64,000 bases of DNA from Halobacillus sp. Marseille-P3879 (GTDB taxonomy: Bacteria > Bacillota > Bacilli > Bacillales > Halobacillaceae): the NCBI RefSeq assembly GCF_900240285.1, contig NZ_OESS01000003.1, positions 124,001-188,000 on the forward strand, written 5' to 3'. Both the position numbers and the translations under genes were made by a program. Positions 51,808-62,545 of the stretch are shown one piece after another. Under the pieces are notes generated by a model. That model was not told the origin of the DNA. It did no database searches and saw only the letters and a list, made by a program, of their open reading frames with translations. The first letter of the stretch is position 1. Each line of letters starts with the position of its first letter.

Positions 51808-53220
51808 ATGAAAAAAAATATGACCCCGCGGAAGTTTTTGTTTATCATCATTGCTTGTTCAACATTTGGCGGGCTTTTGTTTGGTTATGATACAGGCGTT
51901 ATTAATGGGGCGCTCCCATACATGTCCGAAGAAAGTCAGCTTAATTTAACCCCCTTTCTTGAAGGGTTAGTGACTAGCTCGCTCTTATTCGGAGCAGCTA
52001 TTGGAGCAATTGTTGGAGGCAGAGTATCTGATGGATTCGGTCGGAAGAAAACGATTATTTTCCTGGCAGTACTTTTCTTTATAGCTACGTTAGGGGTGTC
52101 TTTCGCACCGAGTGTAACTATCATGATCATCTTCCGATTTTTACTTGGACTTGCAGTTGGGGGAGCGTCTGTGACAGTTCCTACTTACTTGGCAGAAATG
52201 GCTCCATCCGAGAGCCGGGGACGGATGGTAACACAAAATGAATTGATGATTGTAACAGGGCAGCTTCTGGCCTTTACAATCAATGCTGTTTTAGGAAACA
52301 TGGCTGAAGGAAACGATAGTATCTGGAGAATTATGTTATTAATAGCAGCTGTTCCTGCTGTGGTTTTATTCTTTGGTATGCTGCCGCTTCCGGAAAGCCC
52401 TAGATGGCTGATGAAAAATGAGAAAAAAGATCAAGCAATGGGTGTGTTGGACAAGATCCGCGAAAAATCAAAAGTGCGCGGGGAATATAACCAAATTGAT
52501 GCCACAGTTATTATGGAAGAAAACATGGATAAGGCGACGTACAAGGACCTAACTGTTCCTTGGGTCCGACATATATTGTTTCTTGGTATAGGGATTGCGG
52601 TTGTTCAGCAAATCACCGGTGTTAACTCCATAATGTACTATGGAACCGTGATTTTAAGAGATGCTGGGTTTAGTACAAATGCGGCTTTAACAGCTAATAT
52701 TTCCAATGGTGTTATCTCCGTACTTGCTACTTTTGTGGGAATTTGGCTGTTAGGAAAGGTCGGGCGCAAGCCTATGCTTCTGGTTGGCCAAGTCGGAACT
52801 TTAACGGCATTACTCTTGATTGGTATTTCATCTTTAGTTCTTGAAGGAACAGCTGCTTTACCGTATGTGGTTATCAGTTTAACGGTGATGTTCTTAGGTT
52901 TCCAGCAAGGGGCTATTTCTCCTGTTACCTGGCTGATGCTGGCGGAAATCTTCCCGCTGCGGCTGCGCGGTTTGGGAATGGGACTCTCGGTATTCGTTCT
53001 ATGGATGGTTAATTTCGGGGTCAGCTTTGTTTTCCCTATTTTGCTTGCTGGGATCGGATTGTCTTCCACATTCTTTATATTTGCAGCTCTTGGAGTGTTA
53101 GCAATTGCGTTTGTGGCCAAGTTCCTGCCTGAAACAAAAGGTAAAACATTAGAAGAAATAGAGTCCTATTTTAAGAAACGAGAAAATCAAAAACAAAATA
53201 TTAAAACAAAAGCTTTATAA
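51808..53220 (+). CDS. iolT: myo-inositol transporter, MFS sugar porter family
   Basis: A 470-residue major facilitator with twelve helices and the sugar-porter signatures 'GGLLFGYDTGVINGALP' (helix 1), 'GGRVSDGFGRKKTI' (loop 2-3), 'PESPRWLM' (after helix 6), 'QQITGVNSIMYYGT' (helix 7) and 'PETKGKTLEEIE' at the end. Length equals B. subtilis IolT. ATG 51808 lies 8 bp after GGAGG. Position between iolD and iolG makes inositol the likely substrate. A candidate cre site precedes it. Confidence 0.92.
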   Translation: MKKNMTPRKFLFIIIACSTFGGLLFGYDTGVINGALPYMSEESQLNLTPFLEGLVTSSLLFGAAIGAIVGGRVSDGFGRKKTIIFLAVLFFIATLGVSFAPSVTIMIIFRFLLGLAVGGASVTVPTYLAEMAPSESRGRMVTQNELMIVTGQLLAFTINAVLGNMAEGNDSIWRIMLLIAAVPAVVLFFGMLPLPESPRWLMKNEKKDQAMGVLDKIREKSKVRGEYNQIDATVIMEENMDKATYKDLTVPWVRHILFLGIGIAVVQQITGVNSIMYYGTVILRDAGFSTNAALTANISNGVISVLATFVGIWLLGKVGRKPMLLVGQVGTLTALLLIGISSLVLEGTAALPYVVISLTVMFLGFQQGAISPVTWLMLAEIFPLRLRGLGMGLSVFVLWMVNFGVSFVFPILLAGIGLSSTFFIFAALGVLAIAFVAKFLPETKGKTLEEIESYFKKRENQKQNIKTKAL

Positions 53221-53226
53221 AATTAG

Positions 53227-54273
<1,047 letters not shown>

Positions 54274-54359
54274 ATTATAATGAAATTTCATAAGAAAACC
54301 AGCTGGATATACAGCAAGTCAAGATGAATTCAAACCGTTTTAAAAAGGAGATGTTTACA

Positions 54360-55223
54360 TTGCGTTTAGCATATGATCCATCACATTATCGTGACAATAC
54401 AAATCTAAAAGATACGATCGATACTGTTGCTAGATTAGGGTATGAATATGTAGAGTTATCGCCGCGAAAAGATTTCATTTGGTTTAATGAATACCCTAAG
54501 GTGGATAAACAGCTGATTAAAGATTTAAAAAGATATTGTTCAGATGCCGGTGTCAAAATTTCTTCTGTACTCCCAGTTCAACAATGGTCTTCTCCTATTG
54601 AAGAAGAACGTCAAGCTGCAGTGCGAAATTGGAAACGTTGTATTGAAGTCACTTCTGAATTAGGGGTGGATTTAATGAACAGCGAGTTTGCCGGCGACAA
54701 AAGCCGTCCGGTTCAAAGTGAAGCGGCTTTTGTGAGGTCTATGGATGAGCTTATGCCACTTTTTGAAAAAGAGGGAATCAAACTTAATTTACAATCCCAT
54801 CCACATGATTTTATTGAGTTAAATACAGAAGCTATTAAAATGATTCGGGCACTGGATAAAGAGTGGATTAAGTTAGTTTATTCTGTTCCGCATGCTTTCT
54901 TTTACGATGATGGAATTGGTGATGTTGAACAACACTTGGAGGAAGCGGGAGATTTACTTGACCATGTTTTAATTGCGGATACGCTCAATCATAAAGCTGC
55001 CTTTGGATTAAGGTATATTGTCAATCCACCTGATGCAAACGTTACGGTCCACCAGCATTTGAATCCTGGGGAAGGGGAAGTAAACTTTGAAGCACTCTAT
55101 CGGAAATTAAGAGAAATGGAATTTGATGGGATTGTAACAAACTCAGTATTCTCTTACCCTGATAAACCTGAATGGTCCAATGAAGTCACTCTGAAATCGA
55201 TTAAAGAGGGATTAAATATTTAA
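54360..55223 (+). CDS. iolH: IolH-type sugar isomerase/epimerase family protein
   Basis: A 287-residue TIM-barrel protein of the AP_endonuc_2/xylose-isomerase-like family, matching B. subtilis IolH, whose exact reaction is not established. It starts '[13 protein letters not shown]' from TTG 54360, 9 bp after AAAGGAG; two earlier ATGs (54324, 54351) are badly spaced. Conserved bits are '[16 protein letters not shown]', '[12 protein letters not shown]' and '[12 protein letters not shown]'. It follows iolG by 86 bp and precedes a hairpin and iolI. Confidence 0.87.
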   Translation: MRLAYDPSHYRDNTNLKDTIDTVARLGYEYVELSPRKDFIWFNEYPKVDKQLIKDLKRYCSDAGVKISSVLPVQQWSSPIEEERQAAVRNWKRCIEVTSELGVDLMNSEFAGDKSRPVQSEAAFVRSMDELMPLFEKEGIKLNLQSHPHDFIELNTEAIKMIRALDKEWIKLVYSVPHAFFYDDGIGDVEQHLEEAGDLLDHVLIADTLNHKAAFGLRYIVNPPDANVTVHQHLNPGEGEVNFEALYRKLREMEFDGIVTNSVFSYPDKPEWSNEVTLKSIKEGLNI

Positions 55224-55256
55224 TATTTGGAGATCCAGTCATCATTAAGAATTGGC

Positions 55257-55285
55257 GCGTCACATAGGCCGCCCCTATGTGACGC
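55257..55285 (+). other. perfect intercistronic hairpin between iolH and iolI
   Basis: GCGTCACATAGG and its exact complement form a 12 bp stem with a 5-base loop. No T run follows; instead AAGGAGGAG of iolI comes 5 bp later. It is probably an RNA-processing, stability or translation element, not a terminator. Confidence 0.75.
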
Positions 55286-55304
55286 AGTTAAGGAGGAGCA
55301 GAGA

Positions 55305-56147
55305 ATGAAATTGTGTTTTAACCAGGCGACAACGCTTGAAAACTCAAACCTTGAGAACGACTTAAATTATTGTGACAGGCATGGATATGATTACATTGAA
55401 ATACGTGCAATGGATAAACTCCCTGAATACCTTGAATCCCATTCTTTGGAGGATTTAAAAAATTTTTTTCAGAACCATCATATTAAGCCATTAGCCTTAA
55501 ATGCTCTGGTCTTTTTTAATAATCGGAAAAATGAAGAAGAAGTATTAAATGAGTTCACAAAAATGGTGGAAACAGGAAGCGAACTGGGTATTCAATATGT
55601 TGTTGCTGTTCCACTTGTAACAGAAGAGAAAATTTTGCTGAAGGACATTGAAGAAAGTTCAGTAAAAATGCTCAGAAAATTCTCTGACATTGCAGAACCT
55701 TATGGCATTAAGGTTGCTCTGGAGTTTGTGGGGCACCCAGAGTGCACGATTAATACATTTGAGCAGGCTTACGATATAGTGCAAAAGGCAGATCGTGAAA
55801 ATGTAGGGTTAGTCTTTGACTGCTTTCATTTTCATGCCATGGGCTCAAGCTATGAATCTTTGAAAAAAGCAGACGGTAAAAAGATTTTTATTCTCCATAT
55901 TGATGATACAGAAGATTTTCCAATTGGATTATTAAGAGATGAAGATCGTGTCTGGCCTGGAGAGGGTGCGATTGATTTAGATGGTCTCTTATCTACCTTG
56001 AAAGATATTGGTTATGAAGATGGAGTCGTATCTGTAGAGTTATTCAGACCTGAATACTATCAAATGGATGCAGAAGAAGTGATCAAGAAGGCTAAGGATA
56101 CCACCTTGAACGTCGTATCAAGGCATTATGACACTCAACCAATTTAA
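55305..56147 (+). CDS. iolI: inosose isomerase
   Basis: A 280-residue TIM-barrel enzyme that interconverts scyllo- or 2-keto-inositol and 1-keto-D-chiro-inositol. It follows the B. subtilis IolI sequence closely from memory: 'MKLCFNQATTLENSNL' start, 'HGYDYIEIRAMDKLPEYL', 'VALEFVGHPECTINTFEQAY', 'VFDCFHFHAMGSSYESL' and 'ILHIDDTEDFPIGLL'. The metal ligands Glu, Asp, His and Glu fall in these segments. ATG 55305 follows AAGGAGGAG; a longer open frame from 55227 runs through the hairpin and is not likely to be translated. Confidence 0.94.
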   Translation: MKLCFNQATTLENSNLENDLNYCDRHGYDYIEIRAMDKLPEYLESHSLEDLKNFFQNHHIKPLALNALVFFNNRKNEEEVLNEFTKMVETGSELGIQYVVAVPLVTEEKILLKDIEESSVKMLRKFSDIAEPYGIKVALEFVGHPECTINTFEQAYDIVQKADRENVGLVFDCFHFHAMGSSYESLKKADGKKIFILHIDDTEDFPIGLLRDEDRVWPGEGAIDLDGLLSTLKDIGYEDGVVSVELFRPEYYQMDAEEVIKKAKDTTLNVVSRHYDTQPI

Positions 56148-56165
56148 ATAAGAGGATTGATACCT

Positions 56166-57044
56166 ATGAATACGAAAGAAAATGTGCTGTCTACTCTCGT
56201 ATCTATGGAAGAGATGCTGTTAAAAGCAAAGCGGAAAAATTATGCGGTAGGCCAATTTAATATTAATCACTTGGAATCCATCCAGGCTTTTCTAGCTGCA
56301 GGAGAGGAAGAGAAATCTCCATTAATATTGGGAGCATCTGACCGATTGATCGATTATCTCGGCGGGTTTCAGACGGTAGTATCTATGGTGGAAAGCCTTG
56401 TCAAAGAGATGTCTATTACTGTACCGGTTGCCTTGCATCTTGATCATGGCAAGAGTATCGAACGCTGTAAAGCTGCTGTGGATGCTGGTTTCACATCCGT
56501 TATGATCGACGGCTCGCAATACCAAATTGATGAAAATATACAAATGACAAAAAAAGTAGTCGATTACGCTCATTCTAAAGGGGTTTCTGTAGAGGCTGAG
56601 GTTGGATCTGTCGGCGGAACGGAGGATGGCGTGGTCGGCGGGGTGAAATATGCTGATCCTGAGGAATGCTTAAAGCTGGTCGAAGAGACTAATGTAGATG
56701 CATTGGCAGCAGCTCTCGGTTCTGTCCACGGCCCTTACCAGGGGGAACCGAAGTTAGGTTTTGATGAGATGAAACAAATCTCTGAAATGACCCAAGTGCC
56801 GCTTGTGCTCCACGGAGGATCCGGCATTCCCGTTTATCAATTACAAAAAGCGATCACGCTCGGACACGCCAAGGTAAATGTCAACACAGAGTGTATACAA
56901 GCGTGGACGAACGCGGTTAGAAAAGTTCTGAATGCTGATGCGCAAGTGTATGAACCCAGACTTTTTCATACGCCGGCTAAAGAAGCGATGAAAGAGATGG
57001 CCAAAAGTAAGATGAGAGAGTTTATGAGCAGTAAGAAAGCATGA
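56166..57044 (+). CDS. iolJ: 6-phospho-5-dehydro-2-deoxy-D-gluconate aldolase (class II)
   Basis: A 292-residue class II aldolase that splits DKG-6-phosphate into dihydroxyacetone phosphate and malonate semialdehyde. Zn ligands are in '[20 protein letters not shown]' (H-x-D-H) and 'VLHGGSGIP', with '[13 protein letters not shown]' between. ATG 56166 lies 10 bp after AGAGG; the upstream TTG is too close. Compared with fructose-bisphosphate aldolases the context fixes it as IolJ. Confidence 0.92.
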   Translation: MNTKENVLSTLVSMEEMLLKAKRKNYAVGQFNINHLESIQAFLAAGEEEKSPLILGASDRLIDYLGGFQTVVSMVESLVKEMSITVPVALHLDHGKSIERCKAAVDAGFTSVMIDGSQYQIDENIQMTKKVVDYAHSKGVSVEAEVGSVGGTEDGVVGGVKYADPEECLKLVEETNVDALAAALGSVHGPYQGEPKLGFDEMKQISEMTQVPLVLHGGSGIPVYQLQKAITLGHAKVNVNTECIQAWTNAVRKVLNADAQVYEPRLFHTPAKEAMKEMAKSKMREFMSSKKA

Positions 57045-57116
57045 AGAGGAGGGGGCCTGTAATAGGTCGCCTTTTTAAATAGACATAAATACTTCTATTA
57101 GAAAGGGGTAAGTAAA

Positions 57117-58055
57117 ATGGCTGAAAAAACTAGAATTGGACGCACAGACTTATATGTAAATCCCATCGGACTTGGAACCAACGCTGTCGGCGGCCATAAC
57201 TTGTATCCAAATCTTGATGAACAGCAGGGAGTGGATATGGTAAAAGAATCTGTGGAAAATGGTGTAGATTTTCTGGATACCGCTTTTATATATGGTCCTG
57301 GATATTCGGAAGAGTTAGTAGGAAAAGCGATCAAAGAAATGGGCAATCGCAATGAAGTGGTCTTAGCTACGAAAGGTGCCCAAAAGTTTGTTAATGGTAA
57401 GGAAGTTCTGGATAACTCTCCTGCCTTTCTTAAGCAATCAGTGGAAGAAAGTTTGAAGCGTCTCCAGACTGATTACATCGATTTGTACTATATTCATTTT
57501 CCTGACGAAGACACTCCGAAAAGTGAAGCTGTAGGGGCTCTCAAAGAACTAAAAGACGAAGGTAAAATACGTTCCATTGGTGTTTCCAATATGAGCCTTG
57601 ATCAGCTGAAGGAAGCCAATCAGGACGGGTACGTCGATGTATTTCAAGGGTTATACAATTTATTGCAGAGAGATTCAGAAAAAGAGCTCTTCCCTTACAC
57701 TCTTGAAAATAACATTTCCTTTGTGCCGTTTTTTCCGTTAGCGTCGGGTCTTCTTGCAGGTAAATACGACAAACATACAACGTTCCCGGAGTCTGATTTG
57801 CGCTCCAGCATGCCTCATTTTCAAGGGGATGCGTTTATGAATAACCTGGAAAAAGTAGAGCAGCTGCATAAGATCGCGAATCAGAAAGGTATCGATATCC
57901 CTCATTTGGTGCTTGCCTGGTACCTGGCGCATGAGGCTGTGGATGTAATTATTCCCGGAGCAAAAAATGGAGAACAAGTAAAAAGTAATTTAAAAACGCT
58001 CGAAGTGGATATAAGTAAACAAGAATTTGATGAGATTGACAAACTATTTGCCTAG
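57117..58055 (+). CDS. iolS: aldo/keto reductase, IolS type
   Basis: A 312-residue NADPH-dependent aldo/keto reductase. The catalytic tetrad positions can be placed in '[20 protein letters not shown]' (Asp, Tyr) and 'VVLATKGA' (Lys), then '[11 protein letters not shown]' (His) and '[10 protein letters not shown]'. It matches B. subtilis IolS, the aldo/keto reductase of the inositol locus with no essential role known. ATG 57117 follows AGAAAGGGG. It lies 72 bp after iolJ. Confidence 0.92.
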   Translation: MAEKTRIGRTDLYVNPIGLGTNAVGGHNLYPNLDEQQGVDMVKESVENGVDFLDTAFIYGPGYSEELVGKAIKEMGNRNEVVLATKGAQKFVNGKEVLDNSPAFLKQSVEESLKRLQTDYIDLYYIHFPDEDTPKSEAVGALKELKDEGKIRSIGVSNMSLDQLKEANQDGYVDVFQGLYNLLQRDSEKELFPYTLENNISFVPFFPLASGLLAGKYDKHTTFPESDLRSSMPHFQGDAFMNNLEKVEQLHKIANQKGIDIPHLVLAWYLAHEAVDVIIPGAKNGEQVKSNLKTLEVDISKQEFDEIDKLFA

Positions 58056-58071
58056 CATCTAATTAGCAGGC

Positions 58072-58097
58072 GAGGGGGGGCATCCTCCCCCTTCTGT
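58072..58097 (+). terminator. weak hairpin after iolS
   Basis: AGGGGG and CCCCCT form a short GC-rich stem followed by an imperfect T-rich stretch. It may only partly terminate. Confidence 0.4.
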
Positions 58098-58136
58098 ATT
58101 GTTTATTCATACTCCTGATACATTGGAGAGGTTGAT

Positions 58137-59504
58137 ATGAAGCAAGGGTTGTCTGAGCGGCTGTTTATTTTATATTCCTTAGTTTTAGCTTTGTACTTGG
58201 TGGATGTGTTCCTGGTTATCACATACCTTAATTGGGCAGTAGCAATTTTAGCTGTTCCGATGCTATTGCTTTCATTTTTTTACGCAACCCGTTTGTTTCA
58301 AGTCCTGGGAGGTATATTTCTAACTGCTGGAAGCTTAATGTTTCTTACAGCCGGTATCCCCTTTCACTATTTCCCTTTGTACCTTATATCTAATATGAAT
58401 CTCCTGGCTTTTTTAAGCATGCTGCCATGGATCAATAGTGCTGCTTATATTGGACGTTATGAGAAAAATATTAAAGGGCTTATGAAAGTGAATGTAAGTC
58501 ACCTAGGTGATTTGTACCCTAAAAGTGTTTTTACAAGCGGCACTTTAATGATGTTCTTGAATTTATCAGCTGTGAACTTGTCCCAGGGAATATTGATAGA
58601 TTCATTAAAGAGAATGGAAAAAAGAATTCGTGATCGATTTATTGCGAGGTCCACAATTCGGGCTTATGCCTTGACCATGATATGGAGTCCGATGGAAATT
58701 ATCGTCGGGATCGTGGTTGATGCTACAGGGATCAGCTATCTCAGTTATCTTCCCTGGCTATTACTGATATCGTTCACCGTTTTAATCATCGACTTACAGC
58801 TGGAAAAGCACTCGTTTCGGTCAATTCCTTATAAAGGGGATGGATTAGCAGATAGATATAAGGCTAAGAAGGATATCTATTTGAAAATGCTCAAATTAAT
58901 GATGATTTTAGGGTTGTTCTTAGCTGCGGTGATGATAACAAGCCAGTGGTTTCAACTTAGTTTTATTCTTGCTGTTACCCTTGTCATTTTTCCGTTTTCT
59001 CTTGTTTGGGCTTTCTTTATGAAAAAAGTTTTTCTTTTCTTAAGAATTGGATACAAAACATGGCGGCAGAAAACAAACCACTTGCAGAATTTTGTCGTCC
59101 TTTTTATTTCTTTATCCTTTTTTTCGAAGAGTCTTAACCAAACTGAGGCTCTTACGTGGATTCAATATCCCTTTACTACATTTAAAGAATACCCTGTGAT
59201 TATTCTTGGTTTAATTTTATTCACTTACATAGGGATGGGTCTCCTGGGAGTACACCCGATTGCAACAATTGGTGTATTGCTTGAAATCTTACAACCGTTT
59301 TTTGAAGTCTTCAACCCTATGGGAATTGGAGTGATGTTGATTGTAGGTGCTTTGGCTACAGCAAGTTCTGGAACGTATGGGATTGTGGTTACTATGACAT
59401 CCGTGAATACCCAGCAAAACCCATATGCCATTACATTGACGAACTTGCCCTTTACTTTGATTTTTGGCTTTATTGGAATAGTCGTTTCCTATTTTTTGAT
59501 ATGA
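58137..59504 (+). CDS. unrecognised polytopic membrane protein within the iol cluster
   Basis: A 455-residue protein with about twelve hydrophobic helices and few charged loops, so an integral membrane transporter or channel is likely. Segments such as 'GVHPIATIGVLLEILQP' and 'ALATASSGTYGIVVTMTSVN' resemble the re-entrant loops of ion-transporter (IT/DctM-like) superfamily permeases, but I do not recognise it as a member of a characterised family. ATG 58137 follows TGGAGAGG. It lies between iolS and iolC, so it may transport inositol or a pathway intermediate. Confidence 0.75.
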   Translation: MKQGLSERLFILYSLVLALYLVDVFLVITYLNWAVAILAVPMLLLSFFYATRLFQVLGGIFLTAGSLMFLTAGIPFHYFPLYLISNMNLLAFLSMLPWINSAAYIGRYEKNIKGLMKVNVSHLGDLYPKSVFTSGTLMMFLNLSAVNLSQGILIDSLKRMEKRIRDRFIARSTIRAYALTMIWSPMEIIVGIVVDATGISYLSYLPWLLLISFTVLIIDLQLEKHSFRSIPYKGDGLADRYKAKKDIYLKMLKLMMILGLFLAAVMITSQWFQLSFILAVTLVIFPFSLVWAFFMKKVFLFLRIGYKTWRQKTNHLQNFVVLFISLSFFSKSLNQTEALTWIQYPFTTFKEYPVIILGLILFTYIGMGLLGVHPIATIGVLLEILQPFFEVFNPMGIGVMLIVGALATASSGTYGIVVTMTSVNTQQNPYAITLTNLPFTLIFGFIGIVVSYFLI

Positions 59505-59571
59505 GTAAGTTTAGAGAGGAAAAATCCTGTTTTATAGCTTTTGTTGGATGTGTTTGAGTAATTTTAGGTTA

Positions 59572-59582
59572 ATTTTTGATTA
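59572..59582. promoter_or_regulatory. candidate IolR operator upstream of iolC
   Basis: ATTTTTGATTA fits the reverse complement of WRAYCAADARD, the remembered IolR consensus. It lies 135 bp before iolC. Confidence 0.35.
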
Positions 59583-59640
59583 TATTATGTAACTTTTCGT
59601 TGCAATTATACTCAAAGTATTATATTGTAAAGTTAAGATA

Positions 59641-59654
59641 TTTAAACGCTTTCA
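59641..59654. promoter_or_regulatory. candidate cre site upstream of iolC
   Basis: TTTAAACGCTTTCA matches TGWAANCGNTNWCA with one mismatch (T for G at position 2). It lies 62 bp before the iolC start, suggesting CcpA repression. Confidence 0.5.
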
Positions 59655-59716
59655 GTTGAATAAGCGAAGGAAGAGTCTACGATTCTTAAAAGTTATGAAT
59701 TAATGGAGGGGATCAC

Positions 59717-60718
59717 GTGTATAACTTAGATTTCAAAGAAGATCGACCCTTAGATCTTATTGGAATTGGAAGACTTTGCATTGATTTAAATGCAGACCAG
59801 TTTAACCGTCCAATGGAAGAAACAAAATCTTTCACAAAATATGTCGGAGGTTCCCCGGCGAATATTACTATTGGAGCTGCAAGACTAGGGTTGAAACCAG
59901 GATTTATCGGTAAGGTTTCAGATGATCAAATGGGTCGTTTCATTGTCGATTATTTAAAAGGAGACCAAATTGATACATCAAATATAGCTGTTGACCATAC
60001 AGGAGCCGTTACAGGCTTGGCCTTCACTGAAATTAAGAGTCCAGAGGATTGCAGCATCTTAATGTATCGGGATAACGTGGCAGATTTAAAACTAAGCACA
60101 GATGATGTTTCTGAGGATTATGTAAAAAACGTAAAGGCCCTGCATATCTCTGGGACGGCACTTGCAGCAAGTCCTTCGAGAGAAGCTGTATTCCTAGCAT
60201 TGGAATACGCCAGGAAACACGGGGTAGTGGTTATTTTTGATATTGACTACCGTCCATACACCTGGAGCAACGATAAAGAAACAGCTACGTATTATAACCT
60301 GGCTGCGGAAAAATGTGATGTCATTATTGGAACACGTGATGAGTTCGACATGATGGAACAGTTCGAAAAAGAAAAGAAAACAGACGAAGAGACTGCTTCA
60401 AAGTGGTTTAGTCATAACGCTGAAATTGTGGTGATTAAGCACGGATCAAAAGGCTCCTTCGCTTATACAAAAGACGGACACTCACATACGAGCGGTACTT
60501 TTAAAACTAAAGTCTTGAAAACCTTTGGTGCCGGCGACTCCTATGCATCCGCATTTATTTATGGTTTATTCCAACAGTGGGACTTATCAAAAGCGATGGA
60601 ATATGGAAGTGCTTCTGCTGCTATTGTCATTTCAAGACATAGTTGTTCAGACGCAATGCCGACGGCTAATGAAATTGATAACTTTATGGCAAAAGCAGAA
60701 AGACAGGAGATTTCATAG
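59717..60718 (+). CDS. iolC: 5-dehydro-2-deoxygluconokinase
   Basis: A 333-residue PfkB-family kinase that phosphorylates 2-deoxy-5-keto-gluconate, giving the inducer of IolR. Early 'IGRLCIDLNADQFN' and 'YVGGSPANITIGAARLG' are typical; the C-terminal anion-hole and base motif is 'KTFGAGDSYASAFIYG'. The start is GTG 59717 after TGGAGGGG. It opens the second iol block (iolC, iolA) behind its own putative promoter region. Confidence 0.95.
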   Translation: MYNLDFKEDRPLDLIGIGRLCIDLNADQFNRPMEETKSFTKYVGGSPANITIGAARLGLKPGFIGKVSDDQMGRFIVDYLKGDQIDTSNIAVDHTGAVTGLAFTEIKSPEDCSILMYRDNVADLKLSTDDVSEDYVKNVKALHISGTALAASPSREAVFLALEYARKHGVVVIFDIDYRPYTWSNDKETATYYNLAAEKCDVIIGTRDEFDMMEQFEKEKKTDEETASKWFSHNAEIVVIKHGSKGSFAYTKDGHSHTSGTFKTKVLKTFGAGDSYASAFIYGLFQQWDLSKAMEYGSASAAIVISRHSCSDAMPTANEIDNFMAKAERQEIS

Positions 60719-60777
60719 TTTTTCTGGAATATAAAGAATCTTATATAAATCCATCATTATTTAAGGAGGATATTTAA

Positions 60778-62244
60778 ATGAGTAATGTGACAAGTGAAGT
60801 AAAAACACTAAAAAATTATGTTGGCGGCGAATGGGTGGATGCGAAAAGCGACCAAACAGAAGAGGTTTACAACCCAGCCACTGGAGAAGTCATTGCCAGG
60901 GTGCCAATTTCCTCACATGAAGATGTAGATTATGCAGTGAACGTTGCTAAGCAAGCTTTCCAGGAGTGGAAAGAGGTGCCTGTTCCGAAAAGAGCGCGTA
61001 TCTTATTCAAATATCAGCAATTGCTTGTCGATCACTGGGATGAATTAGCGGAATTAATTACGATAGAAAATGGTAAAAACTTAAAAGAAGCAAAAGGTGA
61101 AGTTCAACGAGGAATTGAAAATGTTGAATTTGCGACAGGGGCCCCGACTCTTATGATGGGTGACCAACTGCCATCAATTGCGAATGGTCTTGAATCAGGC
61201 GTGAGCCGCTATCCAATCGGAGTGATTGGAGGAATCACACCATTTAACTTCCCGATGATGGTTCCTTGCTGGATGTTCCCAATGGCCATTGCTACAGGAA
61301 ACACCTTCATTATGAAGCCGTCTGAACGCACGCCGCTGCTGGCCAACCGCTTAGCTGAGCTTTTAGAAGAAGCAGGACTGCCAAAAGGCGTATTTAATAT
61401 CGTTCATGGTGCTCACGACGTTGTAAACGGGCTTCTTGACCATAAGCAGGTTGCTGCAATCTCCTTTGTTGGATCTCAACCAGTAGCAGAATATGTTTAT
61501 AAGCGTGGTACAGAAAACTTGAAACGTGTACAAGCTCTTGCTGGAGCGAAAAACCATTCTATCGTTTTAAATGATGCGAACCTTGATAATGCTTCAACTC
61601 AAATTCTTAATGCGGCATTTGGTTCAGCTGGAGAACGTTGCATGGCTGCCTCTGTAGTTGCTGTTGAAGATTCTGTAGCGGATGAGTTTATTGATCAGCT
61701 TCAGAGTAAAGTAGACGAGATCAAAATTGGAAACGGCCTTGAAGATGATGTTTTCTTGGGACCGGTGATTCGTGAACAGCACAAAGAACGTACGATCGGC
61801 TATATTGAAAAGGGTGAACAAGAAGGCGCGAAGCTTATCAGAGATGGTCGTCAAGATGTGACCTCCCAGGAAAAAGGTTATTTTGTCGGACCAACCATTT
61901 TCGATAATGTAACCACTGAAATGAAGATCTGGCAGGATGAAATCTTTGCACCTGTTCTTTCAATCGTACGAGTTAAGAATTTAGATGAGGCTGTAGAAGT
62001 CACGAATGAATCCCCATTTGCCAATGGAGCCTGCATTTTTACTAGAGATGGGGGCAGTGTCCGGCAGTTCCGTGAAACGATTGATGCAGGTATGCTTGGG
62101 GTCAATATTGGAGTTCCGGCACCTATGGCATTCTTCCCGTTCTCTGGTTGGAAAAACTCTTTCTATGGAGACTTGCATGCCAATGGCAAGGACGGCGTAG
62201 AATTCTTTACTCGTAAGAAAGTCATGACCACACGCTGGGTATAA
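60778..62244 (+). CDS. iolA: (methyl)malonate-semialdehyde dehydrogenase (CoA-acylating)
   Basis: A 488-residue CoA-dependent aldehyde dehydrogenase that turns malonate semialdehyde into acetyl-CoA and CO2, the last iol step. Family motifs are '[19 protein letters not shown]', '[15 protein letters not shown]', and the catalytic cysteine in '[11 protein letters not shown]'. CoA-acylating members use Asn/Gly-rich '[15 protein letters not shown]' in place of the usual general-base Glu, as seen here. ATG 60778 follows AAGGAGG. It is the second gene of the iolCA pair. Confidence 0.95.
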   Translation: MSNVTSEVKTLKNYVGGEWVDAKSDQTEEVYNPATGEVIARVPISSHEDVDYAVNVAKQAFQEWKEVPVPKRARILFKYQQLLVDHWDELAELITIENGKNLKEAKGEVQRGIENVEFATGAPTLMMGDQLPSIANGLESGVSRYPIGVIGGITPFNFPMMVPCWMFPMAIATGNTFIMKPSERTPLLANRLAELLEEAGLPKGVFNIVHGAHDVVNGLLDHKQVAAISFVGSQPVAEYVYKRGTENLKRVQALAGAKNHSIVLNDANLDNASTQILNAAFGSAGERCMAASVVAVEDSVADEFIDQLQSKVDEIKIGNGLEDDVFLGPVIREQHKERTIGYIEKGEQEGAKLIRDGRQDVTSQEKGYFVGPTIFDNVTTEMKIWQDEIFAPVLSIVRVKNLDEAVEVTNESPFANGACIFTRDGGSVRQFRETIDAGMLGVNIGVPAPMAFFPFSGWKNSFYGDLHANGKDGVEFFTRKKVMTTRWV

Positions 62245-62259
62245 GTCAGCGGAAAAAAG

Positions 62260-62487
62260 CTGGGACATAAGTTAAGCAGTAATGTCGAACAACGAACATT
62301 CGTATAAACGCAGATCATTAGCGTAGTCAAATAGGAAGAATCCTGTGGGAACAGCGCGAGCCGACCCGCAGGAAAGCGAAGTATTTTGACGGAGCGATGT
62401 TGTGGGTTCTCTTTACCATAAAATAATCCGAACCGATTTCTACAGAATCATTCGGATTATTTTATGATTTATTCATTTTTGTCCCAG
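62260..62487. repeat. Bacillaceae-type intergenic element with terminal inverted repeat CTGGGACA/TGTCCCAG
   Basis: A 228 bp element is bounded by an exact 8 bp inverted repeat. Inside lies 'TCCTGTGGG...CCCGCAGGA', a GC-rich stem with 'AACAGCGCGAGCCGA' in its loop region, a pattern I recall from dispersed intergenic repeats of Halobacillus- and Virgibacillus-like genomes. The right part is a terminator (62417-62466). It separates iolA from iolE. It carries no coding sequence. Confidence 0.65.
62417..62466 (+). terminator. terminator embedded in the repeat element, after iolA
   Basis: CATAAAATAATCCGAA and its exact complement form a 16 bp stem with an 18-base loop; T-rich sequence follows. Confidence 0.75.
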
Positions 62488-62508
62488 TCTGTTTTTTCTG
62501 TATAAATT

Positions 62509-62522
62509 TGTAAGCGTTTATA
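62509..62522. promoter_or_regulatory. candidate cre site before iolE
   Basis: TGTAAGCGTTTATA matches TGWAANCGNTNWCA with one mismatch (T for C at position 13); it lies 23 bp before the iolE start. Confidence 0.45.
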
Positions 62523-62545
62523 AAAGGGTAGGAGGCTGATGGAAG

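Noticed and set aside
55227-55304. N-terminal extension of iolI
   Set aside because: It would be translated through the perfect hairpin, and the strong AAGGAGGAG site fits ATG 55305, which also gives the family N terminus.
62245-62545. Possible IS or MITE insertion with target duplication
   Set aside because: The terminal inverted repeat is real, but I find no convincing direct target repeat flanking it, so I describe it as a repeat element only.
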